A DNA stretch of 64,000 nt from Penium margaritaceum (Eukaryota > Streptophyta > Zygnematophyceae > Desmidiales > Peniaceae): positions 57,210-121,209 of the forward strand of contig SZWC01006816.1 of NCBI GenBank assembly GCA_023375785.1, given 5' to 3'. This document shows, piece after piece, positions 47,963-59,506 of this stretch. The position numbers and the translations under genes were made by a program. Under the pieces are notes generated by a model. That model was not told the DNA's origin and did not search any database. It worked only from the letters and a program-made list of their open reading frames with translations. Positions within the stretch are counted from its first letter, which is position 1. The number at the start of each line of letters is the position of its first letter.

Positions 47963-48522
47963 TGAGAAGATGTGTGGAAGCTTCCTAGCGACACAACTGC
48001 TGACTAGGCGTCAGTGCCTGGTCAGACGGTGAGGAGAGTCACAAGTCATACACACAATGGCAAGGGTCTGGCTAGGAGACACAAGGCACAATGTGAGAAT
48101 GATTCAATAGCATTTGTACAAAGAAATGACAGATGAAAGGTCCACAGCATAAACAACTACCGCTGCGCACTACGGGTGTCACACGTGGCAGTGCAAAATC
48201 TTTCCTAAAACCGGCCCAAAATCACTGTTTTGGCCATAACTCTGCGCAGTCAAAAATGCTACGCCGTTTGAACCTAAACGTGTACGATCTCAAGTTGGAC
48301 GCTATGACTATTCACATGCATGCATCCGGAAACGTTGTAGGAGGTCCCAGGCAGCGCCCAGAGCTCTAGGATGGTCGTCGGTCAGCTCCAAGCTGGAAGC
48401 TTCCACCACTAGACGACACACCGGTAGCACCTGGTCTGCATCAGGGATATGCACGGGCATGGACACGACCGAGTGGTCACAGTAAACTGTACAAGTCAAC
48501 TGGAATGTCACAAATCATAACA
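47963..48522 (-). repeat. 3' LTR of C, internally deleted
   Basis: TGAGAAGATGTGTGGAAGC to GTCACAAATCATAACA, 560 bp. Compared with its partner (642 bp) it lacks about 80 bp between CATGCATCCGG and GAGGTCC, removing the AAACGGTGGACACACAATG segment. Confidence 0.9.
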
Positions 48523-48538
48523 CTCCCCCATGACCCGA
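48523..48538 (-). other. Polypurine tract of C
   Basis: CTCCCCCATGACCCGA, the complement of TCGGGTCATGGGGGAG, abuts the LTR edge. Confidence 0.88.
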
Positions 48539-48558
48539 TGGTACGCATGTTCATACAC

Positions 48559-51500
48559 CTACAGAACTGAAATGAGTACAATGACGAGTGCAGAAACAGT
48601 CATGATACAATCGTTCTGTTGGACGAAGCACAACGGAAGTTTAAGATGGAAAGCCATCTTAAACTTCCCGCATGCTGGTGCCTTCATCAAGAAGTTAGCA
48701 CGTTGCATGTCAGTGCCAACCCATATGACAGAGATCATGTGTCGCTCCACCAGATCACGCACAACGTGATGCTTAACCGCAATGTGCTTTGTGCGAGCGT
48801 GAAATACACCAGAGTTCTCTACAATGGCAAGAGCACTGTGGTTGTTGCAGCGAAGCTCAATGGCAGGTATTGAGTGACCCAGCTCAAGGAACAGGTGTTG
48901 CAGCCACACGGCCTCAGCAGCCCCTACACCTAGAGCAACATACTCTGCCTTCGATGAGCTACATGCAATGCAGCCCTTCTTCTTTCTACGCAAGGATACA
49001 ACGGTACCACCGAGCAAGAACACGTAGCTGGTGCAATTGCGTCCATCAGGATTCCAGGCCTTGTCGCTGTCGGTGTAGACGTCAAGAACCAACAAACACT
49101 GCCGGCGAAAGCAGAGTCCGAGGTACGGTGTGGAGACCACGTACCGAACCACTAACACAACTGCATGAAGGGCTCTAGCACGTGGAGCCTACAAAAACTA
49201 TGCAAGGAGGTTGACGGCGAAGGCGATGTCGGGGCGTGTGGTAGTGGCCAGGTACATCAGAGATCCGATGAGACGGAGCTACAGGGTCACATCCACTGTC
49301 TCTCCCAACTGTGTGGGATTGTCCACCTTTAGGGTATCCTGCCTGTTAGGTTTTGAGAGGTATGGAGGCCGTGGAAATTGCGCCAAGGAGGTCACTAAAG
49401 CGCTCCTCCACAACACGTGCGTATCGGGCCTAATGCAATAGAAGTGTCCAACTATTGTGGTCTCGCACGATATCCATGCCAAGAAACACCGCTGCAGGAC
49501 CGAGATCCTTCATCTTATAGGCAGTCTGGAGGACCGCCTTGGCCTCCCTCACGACGTCCACGGAAGGAGACGTGATCAGGAGGTCGTCCACATAGACGAG
49601 GATGGCGGTGAACAGCTTAGGCGCCTGTCGGATAAAGAGAGAGGGATCTGTCTCGCTTTGTACATATCCTGTATGAGTTAGAGTGCCAGTGATCTCCTGG
49701 TTCCAACACCGAGGAGACTGCTTGAGGCCGTACAAAGACTTGCGCAAGCGCCAGACCTTATCACCTTCCTCAAATCCTGGTAGCTGAGCCACGTAAATCT
49801 CCTCATCCAGAGAGCCATGGAGGAACACATTGTTCACATCCATCTAGTGCTGTTCCCAGTCATGCTGAGCCACTACACCGAACAGAGCGCGACCTGAGGT
49901 CATGCGGCCGTCGAGGGCAAAGGTGTCAGTGTAATTGATGCCCTTGACCTGAGAGTAACCCTTCTTGACCAAGCGAGCCTTCTGGCGTTTCAGTGAGCCA
50001 TCCGGCTTCACTTTTTTGCAAAAGACCCACTTGACCTGAATAGCCTTCCTCCCATGTGGAAGGTCGACTAGCTCGTAAACTCCGTGCTCTCGGATGGCGT
50101 GAAGCTCATCTTGCAGAAAGCACACCAAGCGTTTGCATCCTCTGATGAGAGACCTTCCCTCAGTGTGCCCGGATCAAGCGCCATAGAGGGAGAGCTCTGA
50201 ACGGCAAGTGCCAACGCCTCAGTGCTGGGCTTGACGACCACAAGGTCAGCTATTGCATCACAAGCGATATGAAACTCGCGAGTGACGAGATTGTGTCCTA
50301 CAGGGCACTCTAGATGTACCTTTGTGTGATCAGTACGGACACTCAGGCCTAGGGCCTTTGTGCCAGGATCGCGAGTCGCGATGCTACGAGTGGAGTGCCT
50401 GGGTACGGGATCTGACACTCGCTGGACTCCGGAGGCCAATGGTCAAAGACGACCGCCGGGCTCACTCAAGTAACCTGGGCTTGAGGGGCTCACCTCAGGC
50501 TGAGAGAAAGGCATGACCATAGATGGTGAGGGTTGCGGGAAAGGAGAAGGTGATGTAGTGTGAGGAGATGTGTGTGTGGGAGACATGCGACTGGGTGTGA
50601 CAGTAGAAGCAGGAGTCAACGCAGGACCACGCACAGAGGCAGGAGTACTGGTGGACACAGGTACAAAATCATGGGTACCTGTGGGGTGCGAAGGAACAGG
50701 GGTAGAAGCCGGCTGTGGTTGAGAGGTCTCAAGGCCGACACCGATGATCGTTGGGTCGTCGATAGCCGGAGACTGAGAAGTGGAGGGAGCTCAAACGGAC
50801 ACATTAACCGGGCGAGAGGTACTCGCAGGCCCAGAATCCCCCATCCGTTGAGAAGCCTCACATGTAGGAACATACGTGACAGACAACGAAGTGATCGAGG
50901 TCAGATCATGGTAGGTGAGGAACTAAAAGAAGAGTGCGTCGCGGGACTCAAAGATGCGACGATGGGCGGGGTCCCAAAAACGCCAGGCCTTCGACCACGA
51001 GGAGATGCCCACAAAGGCACACAAGCAACCCCTCGGCGAGACCTTGGACCCCTGCTGGTCCTTGGTGTACCACACAGAAGCCAATGATCCACAGACACAA
51101 GCAAGATGCAGGTCAGCACGGTGGCCAAAGCATTGCTCGTATGGTGTAACGTGGTCTCGAAGGGGACCCTACGGGAGGCGGTTCCAGACCCACGTCATGC
51201 AGGAAAATCCTTTAAAGGCAAAGGACTCGGGGAGACTGCACTCAGACCGCATAGCGCGAACCGCATCCTCCATGGTGCGGTTCCAACACTCAGAGACACT
51301 ATTCTGCTGAGGAGAAGCAGGAGTGGAGACCTGGTGAAAAACCCCGTCCTTGGCAAAGATGCTATCTATCTTGCCAAGAAACTCACCGCCGCGATCCGAA
51401 CGGAAGGTATGCAGCGTGTGGCGGGACTGACGCTCAACCATCACTAGCCAGAGGCGAATCGCGAGAGCGACGTTACTCTTCGAGCGCAGGCTGTACACCC

Positions 51501-52700
51501 ACTGCATCCGGGTGAAGTCATCGGTGAGGGTCAGGACGTATCGGCCCCGATTGGACAGAGAATTGACAAGAAGAGGACCGAGAAGATCCGAATGGACCAA
51601 CTCGAGAGGGCGAAATGCGTGAGAAGTGGAGTCAAGGTAGGTACAACGATGCATCTTACCCTGAGCGCAGAACAGACAATCGGTCTTGGGCGGTTTCTTG
51701 AAAGAAGTCGCGTTAAGACCGAGTGCAGGCTGTGTCCAAATGAGCTTCGACACAGTGTCCCAGCCCACATGACACAGGCAACGATATAACAGATGCTGGT
51801 GCTCAGTAGAAAGAACGCCTGTGACAAACACATGAACAGGAGGGGAGGGAGAGCAAGAAGGAGAAGAATTCCAAGAGACACAATATAGATCATCCACAAC
51901 AGAGGCACAAAGAACAACGGCATGATTATCAATAGCTGTCACAGTCGCGGAGTCTGGATTGTGCTCTACAGAGAGTCCCATCACTGTGCAGGCATGCACA
52001 AAAAGCAAGCTTAGCTCAAGGTCAGGCACAAAAAGCACCTCGGAAAGATACAGGGGGCCAGACGGACCATCGAAGCACACAACCCCAACACCCTGGACCG
52101 ACAAGGACTGACCAGAGCCTTTGCAAACGGAGCAAACAGACGCAACATGATCGAGAACAACGAAGTCACTACGACGACAAGTCATGTGATGAGTGGCACC
52201 AGAATCGATGATCCAAGTGCCATCGGGATCACGACTAGAGGATATCTCTGTACAACGGGCAATGGAACACTCGGCCTCAGAAGGGTGCTGAATAACAGGT
52301 GAGGAGGAACAACGAAGGGCACAGAGGTGTGACTCATGAATCCAATCGCTACTGTCAGGCTCATCATCATCACATGCCAGCTGTGCCCCCCCACACGTGT
52401 CATCACGAGCAACGAGAACAGACAAACAAACAGTCTGTGAACCACTCGGCTGCGACAACACACTCGTACCTCCCTGAAAACGAAGCGCCCAAAGGTGATG
52501 GAGCTCGGCAATGGTGCGGTCATACCAATCCGGGTCGCCATTGCTCGCCGGTGAGGAAGTGGGAACTGCTGTAGTCGTGGTCGCTATGCAACCGGAGGCT
52601 GTGCTACTTGACGCAGCCCGCTGCGCGTGTGCAGCCTGAAGACCGCGGGTGATCCACGCCCAGTCAAGCTGCTACTGGCCCTCGGTGTAGCAATGAGCAG
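48559..52700 (-). pseudogene. Copia element C pol, decayed
   Basis: Protease, pre-integrase and integrase are in one open stretch of 430 codons (51169-52461) with WIIDSGATHHMTC, KMHRCTY, LVHSDLLGP, HTFRSDRGGEF and PQQNSVSECWN. A linker lies at 50440-50900. The RT (49279-50128) has FLHGS, SLYGLKQSPRCWNQ and an intact YVDD. RNase H (48559-49158) has LDVYTDSD and KAEYVAL. The pol end is altered: after ACGKFKM the normal ending is replaced by a fold-back copy (48635-48668), giving an aberrant C-terminus. TAG codons at 49844-49846 and 52672-52674 replace Gln of sister copies, and another follows NRLP near 51170. Confidence 0.92.
48635..48668. repeat. 15-bp perfect fold-back in the C pol end
   Basis: GGAAGTTTAAGATGG (48635-48649) and CCATCTTAAACTTCC (48654-48668) are exact reverse complements with loop AAAG. 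The matching place in D reads straight through (CCACCAGAAACTTCCCACG), so C acquired an inverted copy of neighbouring sequence here. Confidence 0.9.
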
Positions 52701-54075
52701 CTCCACCATTGTAGCAATGGATAGTATGTCCACTGCTACCGCCTGATGATTGCTGCTGCTGCGATTGCTACTGACCCGAACCACGCTTCTTTTTACCCTT
52801 CTTCTCTTGTGCTGCGGCTGCCACACCCTTCATCGGAGTCAAGGTAGGCGGGGTGGAAGGTGAAGAGGAGGGTGTGCAAGAGGATGGAGAAGTGGTAAGC
52901 AAGAGGAGGGTCGACGGTGATGCGATGGCCATTGCAGCAAGGGAACTCTCCTGATGGACCATGGCTGCCTTGCGAGCGGAAGTCACCTAGAGGAAGAACT
53001 GATGCGCCCAAGGAAGAAGCTGAAGTTAGGAGGAGAAGGGCTCAAGCACGGCGTCGCTGTATCCCGAGAAGATGTTTACGTGCTCAAGACGTACTTCAAT
53101 CATGAGCATGCATAGCGCCCATAGCTGTGTACCTCCTGAAGTCCCAAGGCGCGTGTAGATTCGCATGGCACATTGTCAATATTAAGTTGCGAACTTGGCA
53201 CGTCTTTGAAGAAGGGAGTGGAAAGTGCGAATGCGAGCCACGGGGGTGGCGTGCGTCTCTGCAACAAGCAGAGACAGTGCCAGGTCCCAGCCCCCACGTG
53301 GATCAACACCCACGCTTGTGCCGGCCTCTCGAAGGAAAGGGTGAAAGTCCACGACAGTCTCGTGTGGCATGACGTAAAGGAGTCCACGCATCGCCCGAGC
53401 CGCTGTCAGCACCTTAGCGTGGTCCGTAACCTGGTACGGACTATGATAGTAGGACCATATCCCCTCTGAAGTGGCACAGACCTAGAAGAGAGTCTCCCAG
53501 CAGTCAAAGACGTCCTCACTGACATAGTGTGGAGGCGGTGTCTCGAAGTCCTTGGGTTGCCGCTTCGTGGGGAGAGCAACCACAGGCTGGGAGGAACGAG
53601 GGATAGGGAAGACACTGGGGTGAGGAAAGTCACTGAGGAACGGATCAGGGGAGGGTCGGATCTTTGGGAACAGAGAAGTGGAACACGTCTGAAGCAGGCG
53701 GAGACGCTCTTGAAGCACGCAAATCACCCTCTCATGGGTGTCATCATTCATTCCTGGCATGTGAGGGTCCTCATCCAAAGGATCAAAAAGTGGCGGGACC
53801 TGTCCTGCTGCTCTCCTCGGTGTAAATGCTGACTGCTGTGTAGAAGGTATAGCACCTCTGACTCTCCCGAATGTCTGCTTTGGGACGGTGGACTGACCAC
53901 GAATAACATCAGTTAGCGCATGGATGGCGTCAGTCTGCTGCTGCTGCTCTTGACGACTTATCTCATCCTACTCACTCCGCATATCCGCAATGGCCTGCGA
54001 GCGTGCGCTCATGACCCCTGAGGAGGAGGAGGAGGGATCTGATGGTCATTTTCCCTTGTCACCGGTCGGAGCAAT
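52701..54075 (-). pseudogene. Copia element C gag, decayed
   Basis: Same order as in B: Ser-rich start, Gln-rich segment, RQPKDFETPPP motif, REAGTSVGVDPRGGWD segment, Lys-rich tail and zinc knuckle CYNGGAAHCYTEG in which the second and last Cys have become Gly. The start codon is ATT in place of the ATG seen in D. TAG codons at 53968-53970 and 53482-53484 replace Gln. It encodes no functional particle protein. Confidence 0.88.
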
Positions 54076-54984
54076 GTCAGCGGTCAATATGGACTGGGAT
54101 GTCAAATGGGTCAGATTTACGAATCGTCAGCGGTTCCGGAGGAGTTGAAATGCTGGCAATATTTAACTTTCCAACCCCAAAATTTGAGTAAGGCAGGTGC
54201 TGATGTCAGCAGGGGTTTGCTGATGTCAGCACAAACCTGATGATGTCAGCAAAGAAAATGCTGACATCAGTGCAGTTGTTTTTTTGATTGACAACCGATG
54301 CATCTGTTGGACGGCCACTCCGTGACAGCCGCGTGGAAGCTTCGCAGAAGCTCCGTAGAAGCTCCGTAGTAGCTTCTGCTCGACTGCTGCCGTTGTTATG
54401 CCTGCACCTACACTAGCAGCTATGCAGCTGCTTGTGTAGCTGTGGCAGCAGCTGCGCACTGTTGCTGTGCTGCAACAATGTTGCATGCTACTGTAGTTTC
54501 GCGTTGCTACTACTGCACGTTACCATTGCCGCGTTGCTGCTACTGCTCGCTATTGCTGCTGTTGCTCAATGCTTCCGCTATTGAATGGTGCTACTTGCTA
54601 CTGCTACTACCGCCTGGTGCCACCGCCGTCGCCGTTGGGTAGCGTTGCTATGCGCTACTCCTGTTTTTCGCTGTTGCTACTACGCGTTGCTGCTACCGTG
54701 TGCTGCTGCTGCTGCTGCTTCCCTTTGCCGCTTGCTACGGCTGCGGCGTGCTGCTGCCGCTGCTAACACCAATGCCAACAGGTGCTAGCGGCTGCTGCCT
54801 GCTGCAGCTGTCGCCTGCTGCTGTTAGCGGCTGCTGCTGATGCACTCTCACGTGTTGAAGGTGGATGACTTCACCGGCAGCTGGGTGACGTCGACAGGTC
54901 CCTGTGGATCGGCTGCAGCGATGACGCTCACTACTGCTACTCTTCTGCGTCTCTGTTGTGCAGCTCGGTGAGAACTGTCTCACC
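54076..54984 (-). other. C leader, GCA-rich
   Basis: Mirror of the B leader: TGATGTCAGCA words near gag (54195-54270), then a GCTGCTGCTG/TTGCTACTGC-rich tract (54370-54850) and a short unique part before the primer-binding site. Confidence 0.8.
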
Positions 54985-54996
54985 GCTCTGATATCA
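54985..54996 (-). other. Primer-binding site of C
   Basis: GCTCTGATATCA is the complement of TGATATCAGAGC, one base off the canonical TGGTATCAGAGC. It abuts the 5' LTR. Confidence 0.87.
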
Positions 54997-55638
54997 TGAG
55001 AAGATGCGTAGAAGCTTCCTAGTGACAGAGTCGTTGACTAGGCGTCAGTGCCGGGTCAGACGGTGACGGCAGTCACAAGTCGTACACACAACGGCAAGGG
55101 TCTGGCTAGGAGACACAAGGCAAAGTGTCAGAATGCTTCAATAGCATTTGCAGAGAGAAATGACAAATGACAGGTCCACAGCATAAATACCTGCCGCGGC
55201 GCATGGCGGGTGTCCACGCGGCAGTACAAGATATGTCCTAAAACCGGCCAAAAACCACTGTTTTGGCCGTAACTCTGCATAGAAAAGTCAGAATGCTACG
55301 CCGGCTGAACCTAAACGTGCAGGATCTCAAGCCAGATGCTATGAATGGTCACATGTATGCATCCGGCATCAAACGGTGGACACACAATGTAAAACATGAA
55401 AATTGGGTCCATGGCCAGTCCACTGATAAAATCATACAGGCTGTAGAAAAACTGTACGAGGTCCTAGGCAGTGCCCAGAGCTCTGGGACGGTCGTCGGTC
55501 AGCTCCAAGCTGGTAGTCCACCACCAGAAAACACATCGGTACCACCTCGTTCTGCATTAGGGATCTTCACGGGCATGAACACGGCCGAGTGGTCACAGTT
55601 AATTGTACTGGTCGATTGGAACGTCACAAATCACAAGT
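54997..55638 (-). repeat. 5' LTR of C
   Basis: TGAGAAGATGCGTAGAAGC to CGTCACAAATCACAAGT, about 642 bp. The outermost CA of the family is replaced by GT. It is co-linear with the D 5' LTR over its whole length. Confidence 0.9.
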
Positions 55639-55639
55639 C

Positions 55640-56640
55640 CTCTCTGGGGTCTCGGTAGTGGTTGAGTGTACTAACATGGAACACTGGATGAAATTGCATA
55701 GTTTCGGGGATTTTGAGTCGCGCAACCACGAGGGTTTGCATGCGCTTGATCTCAAACGGTCCCAACCATCCGGGTTTGAGCTTCGAACAGTTGGCCCCAC
55801 GAAGTTTGATGTTGGCCCAAGTGAGAAGGACTTGGTAGCCAACGGTGAGCAAGTTGGCGAAAGAATCATCGCTGCGATGCCGGTCAACTACCCGTTTCAT
55901 TACCGCTTGTGTCCTTGCGAGTGTCTACCGTGTTTCATCCCAGATGGTGGAGAAGTCCCGGCGTTGGACATCCACCGCGGGAATGTTGCTCTAGCTGTGT
56001 AGTCCAACTGTTGTGGCGGGACGTTTTTGATATACCACTTTGAATGGAGTTTTTCCCCTTGTGGTGGAGATCACCGAATTGTATGCACTTTTGGCGGTCG
56101 GGAGCTTTTGTGCCCAATTCATCCCATGAGGTTCGCATAATGTTCGGAGAAGTTGTTCGAGCGTCTGATTGGTTTTCTCGGTCTGGCTGTCAGTTTGACA
56201 ATGGAACGCCGTTAGAAGCTGGATCCGAGTGCCGGAGTGAGTCATTAGTTCACACCAGAAACGGCTGGTGAAGCGACCGTCCCTGTCGCTCGTGATGATC
56301 CTTGGCATGCCGTGTAGCTAAATGATACTATTTAAAATCAGCCGTGCTGTTCCCTCGGCGATGATGATGGTCATTGTCGGAATAAAGTGAGACATTTTGG
56401 AAATCCTGTCAACAACCACGAGGATTGCAGCATATCCCTCGGGTGTGACCGGTAGTCCTATGACGAAGTACATGGAGATGTTGGTCCATGGTTCCGTTGG
56501 AATGGGGAGCAGCTGCAGAAGTCCAGGTGGCCGCGTGCGACGGGATTTTTGTCACTGAAACGTGTCACGGGATTTGCAAAAGTTGGCCACGTCGGACTGG
56601 ATCTTGTCTCACCAATAGTGTTTCGCCATATTCTTCAGCA
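55640..56640 (-). pseudogene. Gypsy integrase remnant
   Basis: Core motifs are recognisable: LLQLLPIP, YFVIGLPVTPEGY, VVVDRISKMSHFIP, IITSDRDGRFTS and FHCQTDSQTEKTNQTLEQ. The first catalytic Asp (usual SMDF) is Tyr (SMYF); the second Asp and the Glu are present. A C-terminal segment (GWLGPFEIKR, HPVFHVSTLNHY) follows at 55640-55730. TAG codons interrupt it at LHS*SNIP, at R*TLAR and before LHGMP. Confidence 0.85.
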
Positions 56641-58110
56641 TCTTGTCTTCTTCGAAATGTCCACAGGACCGGTGACGTGGCACTCTTTGAGTAGCATGCG
56701 GCGGTGTTCATCGTTTAGGGGAACGACCACCCGGCGAGTGAATCCTCGTTGCCAATAGGGTGCATCGTACCAAAAATTTGCCTTGTTGTATCTGCCATGC
56801 TGGTTGTAGCCTCGTGTGAACAACTACTCAAGATACAAATCCCGTTGCAGCTGTAGCATTGCTGCCTCTGCCATCAGATCTGGCCAGCGGCTGAGCGCGT
56901 CGGCTGGGTTGGTTTTACCTGGCCGGTACTCAATATCGTAGTCGAACCCGGATTCGAGGAACTCCTCCATCGGGTTTGACGTCGAATGAGGTTTGGTTGT
57001 GTCTTCAAATGTTTCAGCGCGTGATGGTTGGTGCGTACGATGCATCGGAGGCATTCAAGATAGCATCTCCATGTATTAAATATATGTATGACCGCCAGCA
57101 TCTCCTTCTCATGCATGGCGTAGTTGAACTCCGGTCCTCGCAGTTTTTGTGACCGGTTGTTCTTCGCTGCCGTGGTCCTGCAGCTCAACCGTACCAATGG
57201 CCCGATCTCAGGCGTCTGTCGCCATGACACAGTCGATCATTGGATCGGCTAGTCGTATGGCTGGCGCCAAGGTCAGAGCGTTCCACAAAGTGGTGAATGC
57301 TTCTTTTTTGGAGTCTGCCCACCACCACTCATTTTATTTTTAAGTGAGTTCGGAGAGAGGCGCTAACACTCAGGCATAATCCCGTATGAAGTGCCCGTGG
57401 TAATTATGGAAGCCAAGAAAAACGTGAACATCTCGAACGTTGGTTTACATCGGCCAATGATCCACTGCTGCCACTTCTTTCGAATCCATGATGGTCCGTC
57501 CGCCGTTGATGACGTGGCCCACAAACTTGATCGAGCGGCGACCCAAGTCGCACTTCGAGATTTTTCCAAAACATTTCTCTCCTTGTAGAACTTTGAGAAC
57601 TTAATGAAGATGTCCATCGTGCTTCTCCGGGGTGCGACTGTACACTAGGATGCCGTCGACGTACACCACGACAAAATCGTTGAGGTGTGGGTAGAAAATT
57701 TTGTTCATTGCTGCTATAAATGTTGTTGGGGTATTTGTAACTCCAAATGGCATGAGCGTGAACTCGAAATGTCCGTAGCATGTTCGTAACACCGTCTTCT
57801 CGATGTCACGCAGATCTGGTGATAACCGATCCGTAGGTCGATTTTGGGGAAAATTTGAGCCCCTCGGAGTTGGTCAAAAAGTTAGTCGGCTCGGAGAAGA
57901 GGATAGCGGTTCTTGATGGTAGCGTCGTTCATCGCCCGGTAGTCCATGGACATCTGTATTTTACCAGTTTCATTTCTCACATATAGCACAGGTGCGACGT
58001 ATGGTCACGTGGATGGGCGGATGAATCCTTAACTGAGCATCTCGTCAAGTTGCTTGTTCAACTCAGGCAGCTCGTGATCGCTCATCAGATAGGCCCCTCA
58101 AAATATAGAT
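56641..58110 (-). pseudogene. Gypsy reverse transcriptase-RNase H remnant
   Basis: RT motifs: GFIRPST, APVLYVRN, MDYRAMNDATIKNRYPL, DLRIGYHQI, FEFTLMPFGVTN and FVVVYVDGILVYS. The last is the active site with the second Asp changed to Gly. RNase H follows with FNYAMHEKEMLAV, TWRCYLE, NHHALKH and DYDIEYRPGKTNPADALS. Nonsense codons include TAA in GHLH*VLKVLQ, where related elements often have Gln. Frame changes occur near 57230 and 57790. Confidence 0.87.
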
Positions 58111-58427
58111 CAGCTCTCCGGTTTCATTTCAATGCGATGGTTGATGTCGCATTGAGGTTGTAGGATTTTTGGGAGTTCGTCGGGAAATACGTCCGCAAAC
58201 TCTCGGATGAGTGGTGCGAATCTTTAGGTACCATCGCGAACTTTGTTGATGGCGATGAGGCTGATGAGACTGACGAGTCATCTACTACCATTTCCGCTTC
58301 CTCCATTGGTTCGGAATATACGAGCCACATACGAGCTCCTTGTTGTATACAATGCTTGGCCACGTTGAGCTTTATGGGCTGCACAGGTTTTCACCTTTTG
58401 GCTTTCGTGGCTTGCTCTGTTGCTTTA

Positions 58428-58919
58428 CTAATTCCGTTGTCGTCTTTCGCCCCACGTGTGGAAGTTGTTGCTTGCTGCCGTTGATTTCCACATAGACGTC
58501 GCTGTTATTCCAGTCAACCCCACGTGCGGATTGTGTCGGTAAAGAAAATCTCTTTTGAGAATGATTTTGTGGTCACTCATGGGACAAGACCTCCAGACAG
58601 TTAAATATCGCAGATCTCCCACTTGTAGTCGTAGTGGTTCTCGGTGTCTTCGTATTTGAAACCTCCCATCGACGGTTTTTTCCTCCAAACACCCCTGGTT
58701 TGACCTGAAATCCCAGTTGCGAACCATGTAATTGCTCAAAAAACTGTAAGAATCTCCTCCATCCAATAGTGCCGGTACCCATCTGCGATTTTTGTAATCA
58801 CGGGGTTGCACCTTTAGTAGTATCACCGGTTGTTCATCCTCGTACCCCTTGTCAAACTTTGCGATCTCAGAAATCATTTGCAATGTTGCAAGCCGTTTAG
58901 ATGGACGACCGTTCGGCAT
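58428..58919 (-). pseudogene. Gypsy protease remnant
   Basis: A retropepsin-like domain with VPALLDGGDSYSFLS in place of the usual LLDSGATxxFIS, then DHKIILKRDFLYRHNPHV, matching the gypsy HKIILGMDFL...HNP pattern. The catalytic Asp is kept but SGA has become GGD, so activity is doubtful. Confidence 0.78.
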
Positions 58920-58929
58920 AGATCGTTCC

Positions 58930-59506
58930 TCACAGACATGAGTCGCACCTTTTACTCCTGCCCCTTGCCGTTTCCTGACTCATGTTTTTACGACTTCCTC
59001 CCCTTTTTGACCTGCTGCTTACTTCGGCAGTTGCAAGTGACATACCCAGATTTTTCCCAGTTGTAGCAGGTGCGCGTATCTCTTTGGTCGACGGTGTCCA
59101 ATTCCATCGTAGTCGAAGAGTCCCCCAACTGGCTTTTCCCATCCCCATGATAAAAAAGGTTGGGAGGTCGCTAGCCGTAGGATTCCCGGATCCAAGCGTT
59201 GTAGTCGGCGACGTCGATCCTTCCTGCTGCTATGATCATCCAAAGTAAGTCGTTTTGGATGTCGAAAATGGAGATCGCTTTCTGGATGTCTTGCTTGAGG
59301 CCGTTGTTGTAGGGAAAACAGAGATGTTTGGTGGCAAAGTCTGCAACAGTGATAATCTTGCGGAATCTCCACATGTCCTCTGCCACACTAGACTGCTGAA
59401 GGAGACGCTGGAGCTTGTACCGAGCGTCGGACTTCTTGTTCGGCTGTCCAAATCGTATGAGCATGGTGCGCGAGAACTCGTTCCACTCGGTTGGTGGCGT
59501 CAACAT
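58930..59506 (-). pseudogene. Gypsy gag remnant
   Basis: A gag-like segment (WNEFSRTMLIRFGQPNKK, KLQRLLQQSSVAEDMWRFR) is followed, after a TAG at SYG*RPP, by a zinc knuckle reading CYNWEKSGYVTC. Against the CCHC pattern the second Cys has become Trp and the His has become Tyr, so it cannot bind zinc normally. Confidence 0.78.

Larger units (their letters stand above)
47963..55638 (-). mobile_element. Full-length copia element C
   Basis: A minus-strand member of the same family as B, about 7.7 kb. On the plus axis: 3' LTR (47963-48522), polypurine tract complement, RNase H, RT, integrase, protease, gag, GCA-rich leader, primer-binding site complement, 5' LTR (54997-55638). It lies tail to tail with B. 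No target duplication is evident (GATAC left, CCTCT right). The gypsy remnant starts directly at its right edge. Confidence 0.92.

Noticed and set aside
28164-55000. Firm claim that this organism reads TAG/TAA as Gln
   Set aside because: Element G has no TAG or TAA in 806 codons, V-ATPase Gln codons are CAG/CAA, several TAG replace Trp, and TGA also appears inside dead frames. Cytosine deamination explains the data better; kept only as a hypothesis to test.
55639-55700. Gypsy 3' LTR directly beside element C
   Set aside because: The sequence after the integrase C-terminus runs straight into the C LTR; no TG...CA pair or partner repeat is seen.
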